Origin: Brachypodius melanocephalos
Taxonomy: Eukaryota > Chordata > Aves > Passeriformes > Pycnonotidae
NCBI GenBank assembly: GCA_013398615.1
Contig: VZSR01000520.1
Coordinates: forward strand, 27,509,604 to 27,573,603
DNA length: 64,000 nt
Reading direction: 5' to 3'
The position numbers and the translations under genes are program-made. Below the pieces are notes generated by a model. That model was not told the origin of the DNA and searched no databases. It saw nothing but the letters and a program-made list of their open reading frames with translations. Within the stretch, counting starts at the first letter, position 1, and each line of letters begins with the position of its first letter. This document shows, piece after piece, positions 53,913 to 64,000 of this stretch.

Positions 53913-55835
53913 CTGTGATAGAGATACAGGATGAGTTGTGTACAAAATGCTGGACAAGAGATGAGGCATCCCCTCCTGCCATCCCCTCAGCCCATAGCTG
54001 CATGGGGAGTTTTTCTGGGGCGTCATAGCTCCAAAGAGAATATGCAGGGGGCGGATGCAGAGATCTACTTACTTGCTACCATGAGGGGTGCCATAACTCC
54101 AATTGTCAAGGCTGCAGTGTGGTATATGAAGACCTCAGAGAGGAAGTGAGCAAGGGCCAAAAAGAAGGTAAAGAGCGTGATGTGATAGAGGCTGTTGAAG
54201 AGCAGAAAAAAGCAGGTTATCATATCATACTATAGGCATGAATATGGCTGACTGGAAAAAAAGGCAAACCTGCATGCTGTCCCATCTGCTCTCACTGGCA
54301 GCACAGAGGGGACTTTGTCCCTTGCCTAGTGATGTGCAAAATCTCCCTGGGCAACAGCAGAGAGGAGAATGGGGCAGCATGTTCAATGGTGTATTGAAAG
54401 TCACAGGCATGATCTGGCCCAAAGGAAGATGAAGAGGAGAGAGCATGAGTAGGGGACCAGTGACATGAGACATATGTGCACACATAAAAAGAAGTTGAGA
54501 ACTGGATGAGCAGAGAACTAGGGTGACAGGACTTGGCTGACTTCAGGCTCCATCACCCAATGTCTTTCCACCAGTGCTCTGCTACCCTCTATGGGCCACA
54601 GCTGTTGAAAAGGGAGCAGGTGCAAGAGATGCAAAATAAAATTCCTCAACCAAACAACCGATCCTTGATAACCAGCATTGCCATCACCCCCTAAAAACAT
54701 GTCATTTAGTCCCTGCACCTCCCTACCTCAGATAAGCCTAGGCAATCCAAGCACATACTGCCAGATGAACAGTGACTTCTGCTGTGGGCCTGAGAGACGC
54801 AGTCACAAAAGCATTTTAGCAACCTCCAATAAACGCTTTGTCTAGCACAGTCCTTGAGTGAGCTTGCTTGGAAACCCCTCAGAAGCACTTCTCTTAGCAC
54901 AGGGAGAACTGGTGTGTCTCTCACTTGGCATCGGGCTGCCCCTCAGGCCTTGTTGTCAGCCCCAGGTAAGAGTAGGAAAGAAAGCAACCAGTTAAGACCA
55001 CTGCAATGGGGCACCTAAAACTGTCTCAGTTTTTAGCTGAGCTGTCATAGTAAAAGAAGTATTGAGCATCAGTCACACCACAGCATTAGCAATAGCTTAA
55101 TTAACAGAGCAGCAACGCCATTCAGAAAATGCTTTCCAAGCTGGAGCTCAGAAATTGGTGACAGCAAGAGGTTCTCAGATCTACCAGTTTCTGACTGAGC
55201 TCAGAACAGAAATCAAACGTGCAGGCTGTCCCCATAGATGAAGAATGGCGCAGCAGCTATCACACAAATCCCACACTGCTATTTGAGTTTCTTCAGGGGA
55301 ATGCTGTCAACACTATAGAAAATTCAGGAACAGCTTTTGATTCCCCACCTCTGTGCCGCCCCCTAAGTTCAGGCTGTGTCTAGCAAGCAAACCAATGGAT
55401 TTCTCGGGTGCTGCTTTACATACGTCCTGTTACGGATGTCGATTGCGCAGAGGCAGCGGATCACTGATGACAACAGGGTCCAGACGCCGAAGGTGCGAGC
55501 CTGGAGCCCATTCACTGCGTAAAGAAGGAGGGAGCACATGGAAACCACGCACAGCCCTGCCTGCCACCCCAGTCCCGCCGTGGAAGCGCACGCCGGGGCA
55601 GCAGGCAGCTCCTGGGCCCCAAAGGTGGGACCCCGAGGAGAGCCCAAGGCCCACGGCCGGAAGGCGACCTCCAGGCGCCAAGGCGGCCGGCGCGGCCCTT
55701 ACCGAGGCCGGGGCTGGCGGTGTACAGCTTCTCTGAGAGGAAGCCGTGATCGCGAAAGCTCTGCAGGGTATTCCCGGCGGCGATGACCGACACCATGACC
55801 AGCCAGCTGCGCAGCACATTCAGGAACCGGCTCAT
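53833..55835 (-). CDS. ERG28: ERG28, ergosterol biosynthesis 28 homolog (whole gene, four coding exons)
   Basis: On the minus strand exons 55835-55703, 55514-55424, 54191-54073 and 53912-53833 join to 140 aa, the same length as the human protein (formerly C14orf1). It is a small ER membrane protein with four hydrophobic segments (about residues 9-22, 53-70, 76-98 and 104-125). In yeast it tethers the C-4 demethylation enzymes Erg25, Erg26 and Erg27 of sterol synthesis; the animal protein is taken to do the same. The conserved start MSRFLNVLRSWLVMVS and QARTFGVWTLLSSVIRCLCA leave no doubt. The C-terminus KKKN fits a KKxx ER-retrieval signal. All introns are GT-AG. It is head-to-head with TTLL5 and tail-to-tail with FLVCR2. 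Confidence 0.96.
53913..54072 (-). other. ERG28: ERG28 intron 3
   Basis: This is a compact 160-bp intron with donor GTAAGT and acceptor CACAG on the minus strand. Confidence 0.9.
54073..54191 (-). CDS. ERG28: ERG28 exon 3 (residues 75-115)
   Basis: This 119-nt exon encodes LYHITLFTFFLALAHFLSEV, a Tyr-His pair, and the third and fourth hydrophobic segments with TIGVMAPLMVA. Residue 82 is Phe where mammals have Trp. Confidence 0.95.
54192..55423 (-). other. ERG28: ERG28 intron 2
   Basis: This 1.2-kb intron has donor GTATGT and acceptor TTCAACAG on the minus strand. No repeat was recognised. Confidence 0.85.
55424..55514 (-). CDS. ERG28: ERG28 exon 2 (residues 45-75)
   Basis: This exon encodes VNGLQARTFGVWTLLSSVIR and CLCAIDIRNRT. 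The donor GTATGT is chosen over a downstream GTAAAG because only it continues in phase into exon 3's Leu-Tyr-His. Confidence 0.94.
55515..55702 (-). other. ERG28: ERG28 intron 1
   Basis: This is a GC-rich 188-bp intron inside the CpG island, with donor GTAAGG and acceptor CTTTACGCAG. Confidence 0.9.
55703..55835 (-). CDS. ERG28: ERG28 exon 1 (residues 1-45)
   Basis: This exon encodes the N-terminus with the first membrane segment and the conserved GNTLQSFRDHGFLSEKLYT. The start codon is preceded by the GC-rich leader GGCCGGGAGG. Confidence 0.96.
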
Positions 55836-56157
55836 CCTCCCGGCCGGCTCGAACCGCGCCCGCCAGCCCCAGGATGAGCCCCGCGTTACCGAAGGCGCTC
55901 CCGCGGCTGCACCGGAGCCCCGCCAGTGCCACCGCCCAGCGCTCCCATTGGCCGCTGCGCGCCGCTCCATGCACGCGCCACGTGACGTGACATCCTCTCT
56001 CCAATCGGATCCCTCACCGCGCGGGAGGCGGGGCCGCTGCCGTCCCCGCCCACCTCGCGGGAGCAGGTGGGAGTGTCTGCAGGGGGCGGAGTCAAATGCG
56101 CCTGCGCAGTGAGGCGATGGGGGCGGCTGTGCGCCGGGGCGGGGCCGTCGCCCGTCG

Positions 56158-56171
56158 GTTGTTGTAGTAAC
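56158..56171 (+). promoter_or_regulatory. RFX X-box-like motif GTTGTTGTAGTAAC
   Basis: The 14-mer agrees with the X-box consensus GTHNYYATRRNAAC at 13 of 14 positions; the mismatch is G for A at position 7. X-boxes bind RFX factors and mark promoters of ciliary genes. TTLL5 acts at centrioles and cilia, so the placement near its presumed start site is fitting. Binding is inferred. Confidence 0.4.
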
Positions 56172-56242
56172 GGGGAAGCGGCGGGAGGGGCCGGGGCTGC
56201 CTTGTGCGCCCGGCCCGACGTGGCCCGGTCGTGCGGGGGCAG
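56172..56242 (+). other. TTLL5: TTLL5 non-coding first exon (approximate start)
   Basis: The GC-rich leader ends at GGGGGCAG|GTACGG, a good splice donor at 56243, and the next acceptor is ACTGCAG ending at 56747. The 5' boundary is a guess; only the donor is supported. Confidence 0.45.
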
Positions 56243-56747
56243 GTACGGCTAGACGTGTACTCGCTGCCTTAGGCGCTCCCCACCGTTCTTGCTTCTGGGG
56301 CCGCCGAAGGTCACCGTGCTTGGCCTGGCGCGGGGTAGGCCGGGCCGTAGCCGCCCCTCCGGGCCGGAGGGCGTCTCCTGCGCCGGTGGAGGCGTTACGG
56401 TGTCTGGCTGTCCTCGGGCAGCGGGGCGGTCTTGGCGGGCGTTTCCCGTTGGGGCCGGGCCGGCCTGGCGTGGGTCTGCGGCCCGAAGCGAGGCAGGGCG
56501 GGGCAGGGACGCGCGTTACCGGTAAGCGCCCGAGTGGCTCTCACGGGCAGGTGCGGAATAGTCTACTGGAAGGTGATGCTTCTTTCTGCACTCTCGTGTC
56601 TCGGAGGTGAGGTTTGACAGATCACAGATGTTTAACAGACTTGTTGATAGTCCTGTGAGAAATGTGTACTGGGAGGAGATGGTAGTTACCTGATACTTCT
56701 CACTGTCCTGCTTAGCTGTTCATTCCAGCATTTAATCCTTACTGCAG

Positions 56748-56877
56748 GTAACCGCTCTTGCAACTAGGACTGGGCTGTATGAAAACTTCTAGAGGAAATG
56801 CCAGTTGGGATGGCTAAAGATTTGGAGGAAACAGGCTCATCCTCAGAGGAGGAAGAAGATGCTATAGATGGACTGGA
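56748..56877 (+). CDS. TTLL5: TTLL5 exon with start codon (coding 56798-56877, residues 1-27)
   Basis: The exon probably begins after TTACTGCAG at 56747, with 50 bp of leader before the ATG. It encodes MPVGMAKDLEETGSSSEEEE and ends phase 2 at GGA|GTAAGT. The start matches the mammalian N-terminus. Confidence 0.88.
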
Positions 56878-59800
56878 GTAAGTAGAAAAAACTCTCAGAA
56901 CTATTTCTATGTCCCTCTGCTTTCTGGTGGGTCTGTAGTAGTTTGAAAAGACAGATGCATTCCTTACCCTCTTACCTTCCTGCCTATGAAGTGGAAGATG
57001 ATTTGTTTGGATCTCAAGCCTATGGCAGGCTACCTACATCTGCAGCCTTAAAGGACCACCACATTCATCAGGGCTGGATGTACAGCTGCTCTTTGGTTGC
57101 TCTGAAGTCCATAGTTTCATGGATTTCTTTCTGTCATGCTCCTCAAATGGGAATGTTTTGATGATATCTGTCCTTTTTTTTTTTTTTGTGTGTGTGTGTG
57201 ATTTTTTTTTTTTTTTGCTTTTACTGCTGCAGAGATTAGAAATCCGTACAGTAGATTGATATACGATGTTTTATGTAATTTCTGTAAAACTTCTTTTGAT
57301 AACTCAATTACTAGACTTTGTATTTCTTACTGGCAGCAAGTCATAATGTTTGTTCTGTCTTTGTTTAGTAACTTGTATTAGCTTTGCTTGTGAAGAAATT
57401 GCTCCCTTATTCTTTTCCATAGCAGAATCACTTTTGTTTCACCTGGACCTACTTCACTATATCCTGTTAGGGTTTTTTTGGAAGCACATTGTGACTGAGT
57501 GCCTAACTGCAGACTACGTTGACTTAAAACATTTAGAGGAATGCAAGTGGTTGGCTTGGATTTGCTAGATCCTCATGGATGGAAAGCTGCAGCACTAACT
57601 TCACCTAGAATGTGAAGTATGTGAACTAACTTCACCTAGAATGTAACTGTAGCAGTATGTCTGCATCAAGTGACCGGGGGTCATGCTAGGGGTGAATGAC
57701 TGTCACCTGGAGGATTGAGCCTCACTGCAAATCCTCAGGACGGGCTTAGTATAAACTGTCCTGTTGCCTCAGCTCACTTTCCACTTACATAAGGCTCTGG
57801 CCTGTAGTGTAAATTCTGGAAGCTTCTTTGGTCCCTTCCAGTCTGAATAGCTAATTACACCTCAGTAGTAGTTTTATTTTAAAATTTATTTTTAGAGGTA
57901 GCAGAAGCAGGTGGGAATGCTGTGAAGTTAATTTGTGTGGGTGAGTATGGTAGTAACTTTCTTAAGAGGACCAAGACTACCCTTAAGAGTCCTTGTCCTA
58001 GCATGAGAAAGTGTCCTTTTATCTCTGTTCCTTTTTTCTAAGTGTTGGAAGTGTTTTGTCTTGTGTAGCTTCTCCAAACCTTTGGCAGACAATGATCTTT
58101 CATATTCTATAGACAAATGCTTTTGTATATCTCTGTCAGTCTTTGTATTTCTACTTGTTAGTGTAGAGATGTCTCTCCAACTCCTCAGTCTCTGTTTTCT
58201 GTTAACTTTTTCATGTTTTTAATTTTCTTGTGCAATGGTAATAAACAGCCAGAGTTTTATTTATCTAGGGAGGTTGACAGTTTTTCTTTGTGTGATCCTA
58301 GAATTTTATATAACAGGTGTTAATTTTTTTTGGTGTGTCCTTAACTCCTCTGAGGAGATGATACTTCCCAGTGTAGTCTTGTTGGTTTGTACAAAACTGA
58401 TGACTGCATCTCAGAGCCTGTAGCTTAAGTCGTGCATGGGGGGGGCATCATTCTTTAATTCTTCCCTTGCATTCCACTGTATCTGACAGGAATTAAAAGG
58501 GAAGAATACAGAGCTTTATCCATTGTGTTGAGCCAAGTCTGTTCTAGTCTCTCAAACTTTGCATTAGTGGGTTTTTTTTGTGCATTTCAGACTCCAGTAT
58601 TACAGCCAGGCAGACTGCGCTGATCTGCAGTTCTAAAATTGGAGGCTGGAACCTGCATTGCAAGGTCTGGTTGTGTGGATACCAGCAATTGTGGTTTATC
58701 ATGAATTATAGATCTTGTTTTCAGGCTATAAACTCAGAGAACTGTAGCTGTGAAAGCTCATGAGGCCTCTCCTAAATTATACCCACTAAAATAAATACAG
58801 AACTAAACAGGATTAAACAGAACTTGGACTGGTAGGACCAACTCAAAAAGAGGAAGATTCGCTTTGTAGCTGAGTCCCGAGGGTGCTGTATTGCATTTGC
58901 GTGGGTTTTGGTAGTGGGAGGGCTACAGGGTGGGTTCTGTGAGAAGTTGCTAGAAGCTTCCTCTGTGTCTGACAGAGCCAATGCTCCCATATGGAGCTGC
59001 CACTGGTAAAGATGGAGCCCAGGAATGACGATAGAGACACCACTGTGGTAACATATCTATGAAGAAAAAAGAAGTTATTGCATGGGGGTAACAGTGCTCA
59101 GAGAAGAGAGGAGTGAGAGAATGTGACAGGAAGAGCTTTGCAGTCACCAAGCTCAGAGGGCAAGGAGGTGCTCCAAATGCCAGAGATGGGATTCCCTGCA
59201 GCCTGTGGTGAAGACCATGGTGAGGCAGCTGTGCTCGTGTAGTCCGTGAACATCTGTGAAGGTGCAGAGATCCACCTACAGCTCATGGAGGAACCCACAC
59301 ACTGAAGCAGGTGTATGCCCAAAAGAAGGTTGGGATCCCATGGAAAGCCTGTACTGAAACAGGCTCCTGGGAGGGACCTCCAGACCTATGGAGAGAGTAG
59401 CCTACCCTGGAACAGATTTGCTGACAGGACTTATAACTCTGTGGGGAACCCATGCTGGAGCAGCCTTTTCTTTAAGTACTGCATCCTGTGGAAAGAGATG
59501 CATACTGGAGCAGTTTATGAGGAAATGTAGCCCATGGACAGGATTCATGTTGGAGAAGTTTGTGGAGGGCTGTCTGCTGTGGGAGGGACCCCATGCTGCA
59601 GCAGGGTATGGATTCTCCCTTAGGAGGAAGCAATGGCAGAAACAACTTGTGTTCAACTGGCTATAACCCTCATTCCACGTCTCCCTGCACTGCTGAGGGG
59701 AAGGAGGTAGAGATTCAGGAATAAAGTTAGGCCTGGGAAGGAGGGAGGGGTGGGGAGAAGGTGTTTTTAAGATTTGATTTACTTCTCATTATCCTGCTCT

Positions 59801-62800
59801 AATTTTGATTGGTAGTAAGTTCAATTAAGTTTCCACAAGTTGAGTTTCTTTTGCCTGTGACTGTAATTGGTGAGTGATCCCTCCCTGCCCAAGTAACTCA
59901 TGGATCTTTTGGTAAATTTTTTCTCACCTATTCAGCTGTGGAAGGGAATGATGGAGCAGCTTTGGTGGGTGCTTGGCATCTAGCCAGGGTGCACTGGAAC
60001 CACCACAGGTGCCTAGCATGAGTCCTGTTGACTCATGAGGCAGAGCTCAACCATAAAACTGTGTCTGAAATGCAAAGAGTAAATTTCTTTTTGTTGCCTT
60101 GCTCACTGGGAGACCGCCAAAGCAGCATCAGAGGCATGCAAGCAGAGAGGCCAGCACTGTGGAGCTTGGTCCTTGCTGGAGGATCACTGAAGCTGCTGTT
60201 TGCACCTGTTTTTCAGGGATTCTTGCAGGTGTATTTTACCACTGTGCTTTGACTTTTCCCACTGTAGGACAGGAATCTCCAGCATGTTCGGTAGAGCGCC
60301 TTGAAGTCTATTGCAGTGCTGTGCTATCTGACTTCAGCTCTACTTCTGAAACACACAAAGATAGACAACAGTTAGAGTGTCACATGTGTTTTTCTACACC
60401 CAAGCTGTAAGTCACTTTGGTGTGTTAAAAGTTCTCCTCACTAATCTTCCACTGTTTTCCCCAGTGTGTTTGCTTATGTCCTGACCGCACGCTAGGTGGC
60501 TAAGTATGGAGAATTGCTGTGTTGTTACTATAACTAACTAACTGCTGCATGTACGAAGCTCAGCAGTTGCTTATACTGATTGTCTTGTTCTTTCAGGGAT
60601 CATCCATGTATCAAGTGGACCGGTGGTGGCTGCAGGCGGGTCCCTGTCTTGGTGTTTCACGCTGAAGCCATTCTGACTAAGGACAGCTACCTCCGTCTAA
60701 TTGGAGGTGGGTGCTACTGTGTGGCAGCTTTTGGCGTGAAGGTGTGAGGTGAAAGTCTCTTACCTGATGTTCCCTTCACTTTGTGGTCGGAAGGGGACAT
60801 GATAGGAAAGATATTTGAATCCTTTCTTGTCTCTGACTACTGAGACATTCAGAAATGCTTAATCTGTTGGTGAATGCTTATAATGTCTTTGGACTATAGT
60901 AAGTGTGTCCCTCCACTGGGCCCTGATGTGTTTTGAGTTGGAACTGTCTGCTTCCAATTTGAACTTGGAGGCCATGCTAGAACTTAGAATACAAATTCAC
61001 CATAGCTAAGGCCTTAAAATCAACCATTGTGGTGAGTTTTGAGAGCATTTCACTGGGAAATAAAGCAGCCAGCCCCACCGTTGAACAATAATAAGCTGTA
61101 GTAACAAATCTCTGAGTCTACAGCCTCACAACCCTGAGAAGGCATAAACAGAATAGTTGCTGACAGCACTTGAGTTGGGAGACCAAACCTATCTAGTGTC
61201 AAATAAGGGAGAACCTCTAAAGAGGCTGGGTTGTTATGAACAGTCACTTTGGATTTGAAAAATTAGTACTTGTGGGTGTGTACAGCTGGAAGCTTGTTCT
61301 GGATGTGCTGAGTTGGAGAAAAGCTAAAATCTACTCAGCTTTTTTTGCTGAGTGCTGACACTTCTTTCTTCTCTTGCTTTTTCCTTTCTTAGGTAATTGA
61401 TGCTTTCATTTCTAATATCTTATCCAAGCAGAAATGCTTCTGGCTCTTTGGGGTAAGGGGTGGAGAAGGTGATTTATATGTGGAAGCTCCTGATCCTTTT
61501 CATGTGAGTTAAAAACATACTTGGATGGTGCCAGAAGCTGATGGTAATTGTAACTTGCATTTTTACTGAAGCGTGGGGTCTTTTCTACTTTTCCTCACAT
61601 GGTTTAACAAGTTTACTGCTGCATAGTGCAACTTGTTAAATTTCCTCCAGTTTTGTCTTGTTCCTGCTTATGATACTTCTTACTTTTTTGACTTACTTTT
61701 GTTGATAGTACGTATTTCCTGAAGTTTAATCTAATCTTCACCCTTTTATTATCAGTTTGAATCAATTTGTGAACTGCCTTTTCTAGGCAGCTCCGTATTC
61801 TAGCATTGCAGTTTCTTTCTCTACTGTATTTGAACTCTTCTTTGGATTGCCACAACCTTTTGTATTACAACTGACCTCTAGTCTTGCTACTTGCTTTTGG
61901 TTTATCTTATACCTCCAGGGTTGCTTATTGCCTTTGTTTCTATGACTTCCTACTTGCATAGTGAGTTTATCTTTTTATTTCCTTGTACTATTTACTTTAT
62001 TTCTTTACTGTATTTGCAGTTATTTGTTGGAAGATTGGTACAGGTGAATGAGATGTAAACAAAAATTCAGTGCTTTATTTTGGATTTTCAGGATCTAAAA
62101 AGTGATCGCATAAGCTAGCCATGTCAATAAGGGACATTAGACACGATTACTTTTAGCTAGGAATACCGATACTGAATAGAGAAGAAAGTTGAAATCATGT
62201 TTGGAGTGTTATAAAGCAGTCTGTATAACAGAATGTTTTTAAAAAAGTAATCTGGGTATTTGTTAGGTTGTCCTGTGCTTTATTTTTATATGATGGGGTT
62301 CTGTGATGGTACTATATTATAGCTAAGGATGGATGTTGATGTTGGCATTTCCTATCTCCCTTTGCCTGTTATGTGCTGCTGCTCTCTGTGAATTAAGTGC
62401 AGCTGTACTGTCTGAGTCCTTTTCTTTGGTAGCATGAGTGACCTTGGTTTATTCTTCCAGGTGCAGACTCTAATCCTGTGTCTCTTTGCCTCTTCACAGA
62501 GCGCTTCCACATGTCCTATAAGATTGTGCGGACAGACAGCCGGCTGGTTCGAAGCATTCTGACTGCCCATGGATTCCATGAGGTGAGTGCAGTGAACTTC
62601 TGATCTGATTTGGGCTGGGAGGTGATGATAATGTTTTTGGACTTTTTGTGGGTTTTATTTTTTTTTTGTTTTTTTTTTTTTTAATTAACTCTGGAGGGTT
62701 AGAACCAGGAAGTTGCTGTGGGCCCCCTTGAGGTTTTTGGTTTTGTCTTTTAATAAACTCTGCTAGTCAGACTGAAAATACGTAATTTTGCTCTCTGAAA

Positions 62801-63475
62801 GGAGAACTCATTAGTCTTAAGCCTTCAAAAACGAGGGAAAAAGGAATGCTGAAGTTTGTTCATGTGTTTTTCTCTTCTTGCTTTTAAAGCATCACACGCT
62901 TGGGAAGATCTGAAGGATTTAATTTCTCAGCCTTTACAAGCTCTCAGAAGTATTGATATAGTATTTCACACTTCTCTTCTAATGCCTGTCTTGCTCAAAA
63001 TAATGTCCTGTATGCAGCTAATGACAGTTTGAGAGATGTGTAGGGTAGATTTTTTTTCAGAATAACAGCAACTTAAGGAATTGATCTGACAGATTTCCTG
63101 AAGAGATTTAAAATGCTTTATAAACTGTGTTTAAACTGTCTATGAAAATAACAGTCTCACAACTTCGTTTAGAAAAATTTGGCATGGTTACTTCCCGGCA
63201 TGGGAATACCTTAGGGTAGCAGTTTGGCTGGAGTTGCCCTTATATTAAAAATAGTAGAGGAGACTAGACCAAAGTAGAGTTGCTTTGACCTTGTAGATCT
63301 AGGGACAAAGTGGTGTTGCTTTTCATTAGTTTGATGATTTTGTGTGTGGTGTTTATGTTGGTTTTTAGGTTCACCCTAATAGCAGTGATTATAATCTCAT
63401 GTGGACAGGATCGCACTTGAAGCCCTGCTTGCTGCGTACCCTTACAGATGTTCAGAAAGTCAATCATTTCCCTAG
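56798..63475 (+). CDS. TTLL5: TTLL5, tubulin polyglutamylase, N-terminal part (runs off the right edge)
   Basis: Four coding exons (56798-56877, 60597-60706, 62500-62582, 63369-63475) give residues 1-126 and two bases of codon 127. Human TTLL5 has about 1280 residues, so roughly a tenth is present. The protein is a tubulin-tyrosine-ligase-like enzyme that starts glutamate side chains on tubulin (and RPGR) at centrioles, cilia and photoreceptors; it also binds steroid-receptor coactivators. Residues 1-30 are the acidic head (MAKDLEETGSSSEEEED). After CIKWTGGGCRRVPVLVFHAE come the first conserved TTL-domain blocks, YKIVRTDSRLVRSILTAHGF and DYNLMWTGSHLKPCLLRTL. The ATP-grasp catalytic residues lie in exons outside the window. 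Each junction is GT-AG and in phase. Confidence 0.96.
57174..57216 (+). repeat. Poly(T)-(TG)7-poly(T) microsatellite
   Basis: T14 is followed by about seven TG units, one A and T15. It is likely polymorphic. Confidence 0.9.
57594..57644 (+). repeat. 31-bp tandem duplication
   Basis: The 20-mer ACTAACTTCACCTAGAATGT occurs at 57594 and again at 57625. The unit is 31 bp and is present about 1.6 times. Confidence 0.85.
58880..60010 (+). mobile_element. Avian LTR-type interspersed repeat (probable ERV solo LTR)
   Basis: I recognise this as a repeat common in bird genomes. It has TGCATTTGCGTGGGTTTTGG near the left end, a middle built of diverged units containing CCATGCTGGAGCAG, and then TTTTTAAGATTTGATTT. 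The right part contains TTGATTGGTAGTAAG and TGTAATTGGTGAGTGATCC, and the element ends at AACCACCACA. The usual poly(A) hexamer position reads GTAAGT here, so the signal has been lost. No gag, pol or env sequence is present. Assignment to an ERVL-like family is from memory and not certain, and the left boundary is approximate. Confidence 0.75.
60597..60706 (+). CDS. TTLL5: TTLL5 coding exon 2 (residues 27-64)
   Basis: After TGTTCTTTCAG it encodes EDHPCIKWTGGGCRRVPVLV and FHAEAILTKDSYLRLIG. Splicing is phase 2 in and phase 1 out (GGAG|GTGGGT). Confidence 0.95.
60707..62499 (+). other. TTLL5: TTLL5 intron
   Basis: The intron is 1.8 kb, AT-rich, ends CTCTTCACAG, and contains nothing recognisable. 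Confidence 0.85.
62500..62582 (+). CDS. TTLL5: TTLL5 coding exon 3 (residues 64-91)
   Basis: This 83-nt exon encodes ERFHMSYKIVRTDSRLVRSI and LTAHGFHE, almost identical to human. It ends at GAG|GTGAGT, phase 0. Confidence 0.96.
62583..63368 (+). other. TTLL5: TTLL5 intron
   Basis: The intron is 786 bp with a T-rich run at about 62653-62682, ending TTGGTTTTTAG. Confidence 0.85.
62653..62682 (+). repeat. Poly(T) tract
   Basis: This T homopolymer, broken by a few other bases, is simple sequence. Confidence 0.8.
63369..63475 (+). CDS. TTLL5: TTLL5 coding exon 4 (residues 92-127)
   Basis: This exon encodes VHPNSSDYNLMWTGSHLKPC and LLRTLTDVQKVNHFP. It ends phase 2 in an Arg codon at CCTAG|GTAAGG. 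Cys111 replaces the mammalian Phe. Confidence 0.96.
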
Positions 63476-64000
63476 GTAAGGACTTGATACCATGTTTTGT
63501 TGAACATCTCTGTGAGGATTTGCAAAAATCTGAACACAGAACCCCTTAAAAATAGAGTATACATTGTACTGTAAAATCCCAACAGACTGGACCAGTGCCA
63601 CATGCTGTCTTCATTCTTAATGGTCTTTGGGGGTTTTGGGGAACAATGTATGAATTAAAATGCTTGTCTGTAGCCCAAATATTAGATTTTAAATTTTATT
63701 TTATTTGATGATAAATTATTTGTGACTTTGGGTTTTTAGTTAGAGGCATAGTCCTATGTCCCCAGGTAAAGTTTGTAACCACTGTTATAACAGATTGCTG
63801 TGCTTCAGTCTGTCTTGGGAATTGCAAGAAGTGCCACGAATGATATTAATGCTGCCATAAGGTAGAGGCAGTAAAGCTTGAGAGTAGCTGTAGGTTGGGG
63901 TTTAGACATCTGACAAAGCTACAGATACTTAATAACTAGGACAAAAGGTTGCTGTCGTGTCAGGGAAAAAAAGATAGATACAGTGTCTTGTTTTGGGACT
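63476..64000 (+). other. TTLL5: TTLL5 intron, cut by the window edge
   Basis: This is AT-rich intronic sequence with no further exon before the end of the window. Confidence 0.85.

Larger units (their letters stand above)
55430..56540. promoter_or_regulatory. CpG island, shared bidirectional promoter of ERG28 and TTLL5
   Basis: This is a dense CpG region of about 1.1 kb covering ERG28 exons 1-2 and the TTLL5 first exon. Divergent transcription is implied by ERG28's start codon at 55835 and TTLL5's leader just right of 56150. Motifs between them include CCAAT boxes facing each way (55947-55951 minus, 56001-56005 plus), CACGTGACGTGA (55979-55990, E-box fused to a CRE-like site), an NRF1-type TGCGCCTGCGCAG (56097-56109), and GC boxes near 56118 and 56138. 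There is no TATA box. Confidence 0.75.
56878..60596 (+). other. TTLL5: TTLL5 intron after the first coding exon
   Basis: This 3.7-kb intron holds a poly(T)/(GT)n/poly(T) stretch (57174-57216), a 31-bp tandem duplication (57594-57644), and an avian LTR-type repeat (58880-60010) in the sense direction. Confidence 0.85.

Noticed and set aside
57820..57860. CR1-like GGTCCCTTCCAGTCTGAATA
   Set aside because: Only about 20 bp resemble the CR1 3' end, without the preceding GGACTCGATGATC portion.
59388..59666. 92-codon ORF inside the LTR-type repeat
   Set aside because: It reads through the tandem modules of a non-coding repeat and resembles no retroviral protein.
1..64000. CRISPR arrays, operons, tRNA or rRNA genes, phage or plasmid features
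   Set aside because: None was seen, and the window is clearly vertebrate nuclear DNA.

Overview
This is a vertebrate nuclear window, almost certainly from a bird. Its genes are split into short exons with GT-AG introns and CpG-island promoters. It carries CR1 LINE fragments with the typical avian 3' end and an avian-type LTR repeat. The gene order BATF > FLVCR2 > (< ERG28) TTLL5 > is the order known from human 14q24.3 and its avian counterpart. All coding calls come from reading the translated exons and joining them at splice sites so that the phase is kept. No search was run.

Layout. Positions 1-4500 are upstream intergenic DNA holding one unusually long orphan ORF. BATF (+; three coding exons, 4785-9380; 125 aa) is complete, with a canonical poly(A) signal. 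Positions 9830-19000 are intergenic and hold candidate regulatory elements plus one exon-like open block (18599-18730). FLVCR2 (+; ten coding exons, 19570-51378; 469 aa in my model) fills the middle. Its CpG-island first exon sits just behind a GC-rich pentamer repeat, and its large introns hold a CR1 copy on each strand, a long inverted repeat and a 10-base assembly gap. ERG28 (-; four exons, 55835-53833; 140 aa) lies tail-to-tail with FLVCR2 and head-to-head with TTLL5 across a shared CpG-island promoter. TTLL5 (+) begins here: its first four coding exons (56798-63475, residues 1-126) are present and the rest lies beyond the right edge.

The genes are linked by ancient synteny rather than by one pathway. 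BATF is a bZIP partner of JUN in lymphocytes. FLVCR2 is a 12-helix MFS transporter (choline; earlier reported for heme). ERG28 is an ER scaffold of sterol C-4 demethylation. TTLL5 is a tubulin polyglutamylase of centrioles and cilia. I found no evidence of a wholly new biological system. The items most worth checking are the exon-like block and MARE-like site upstream of FLVCR2, the inverted repeat in FLVCR2 intron 3, the competing last exons of FLVCR2, an RFX X-box-like motif in the TTLL5/ERG28 promoter, and the 271-codon orphan ORF at 2456-3271.
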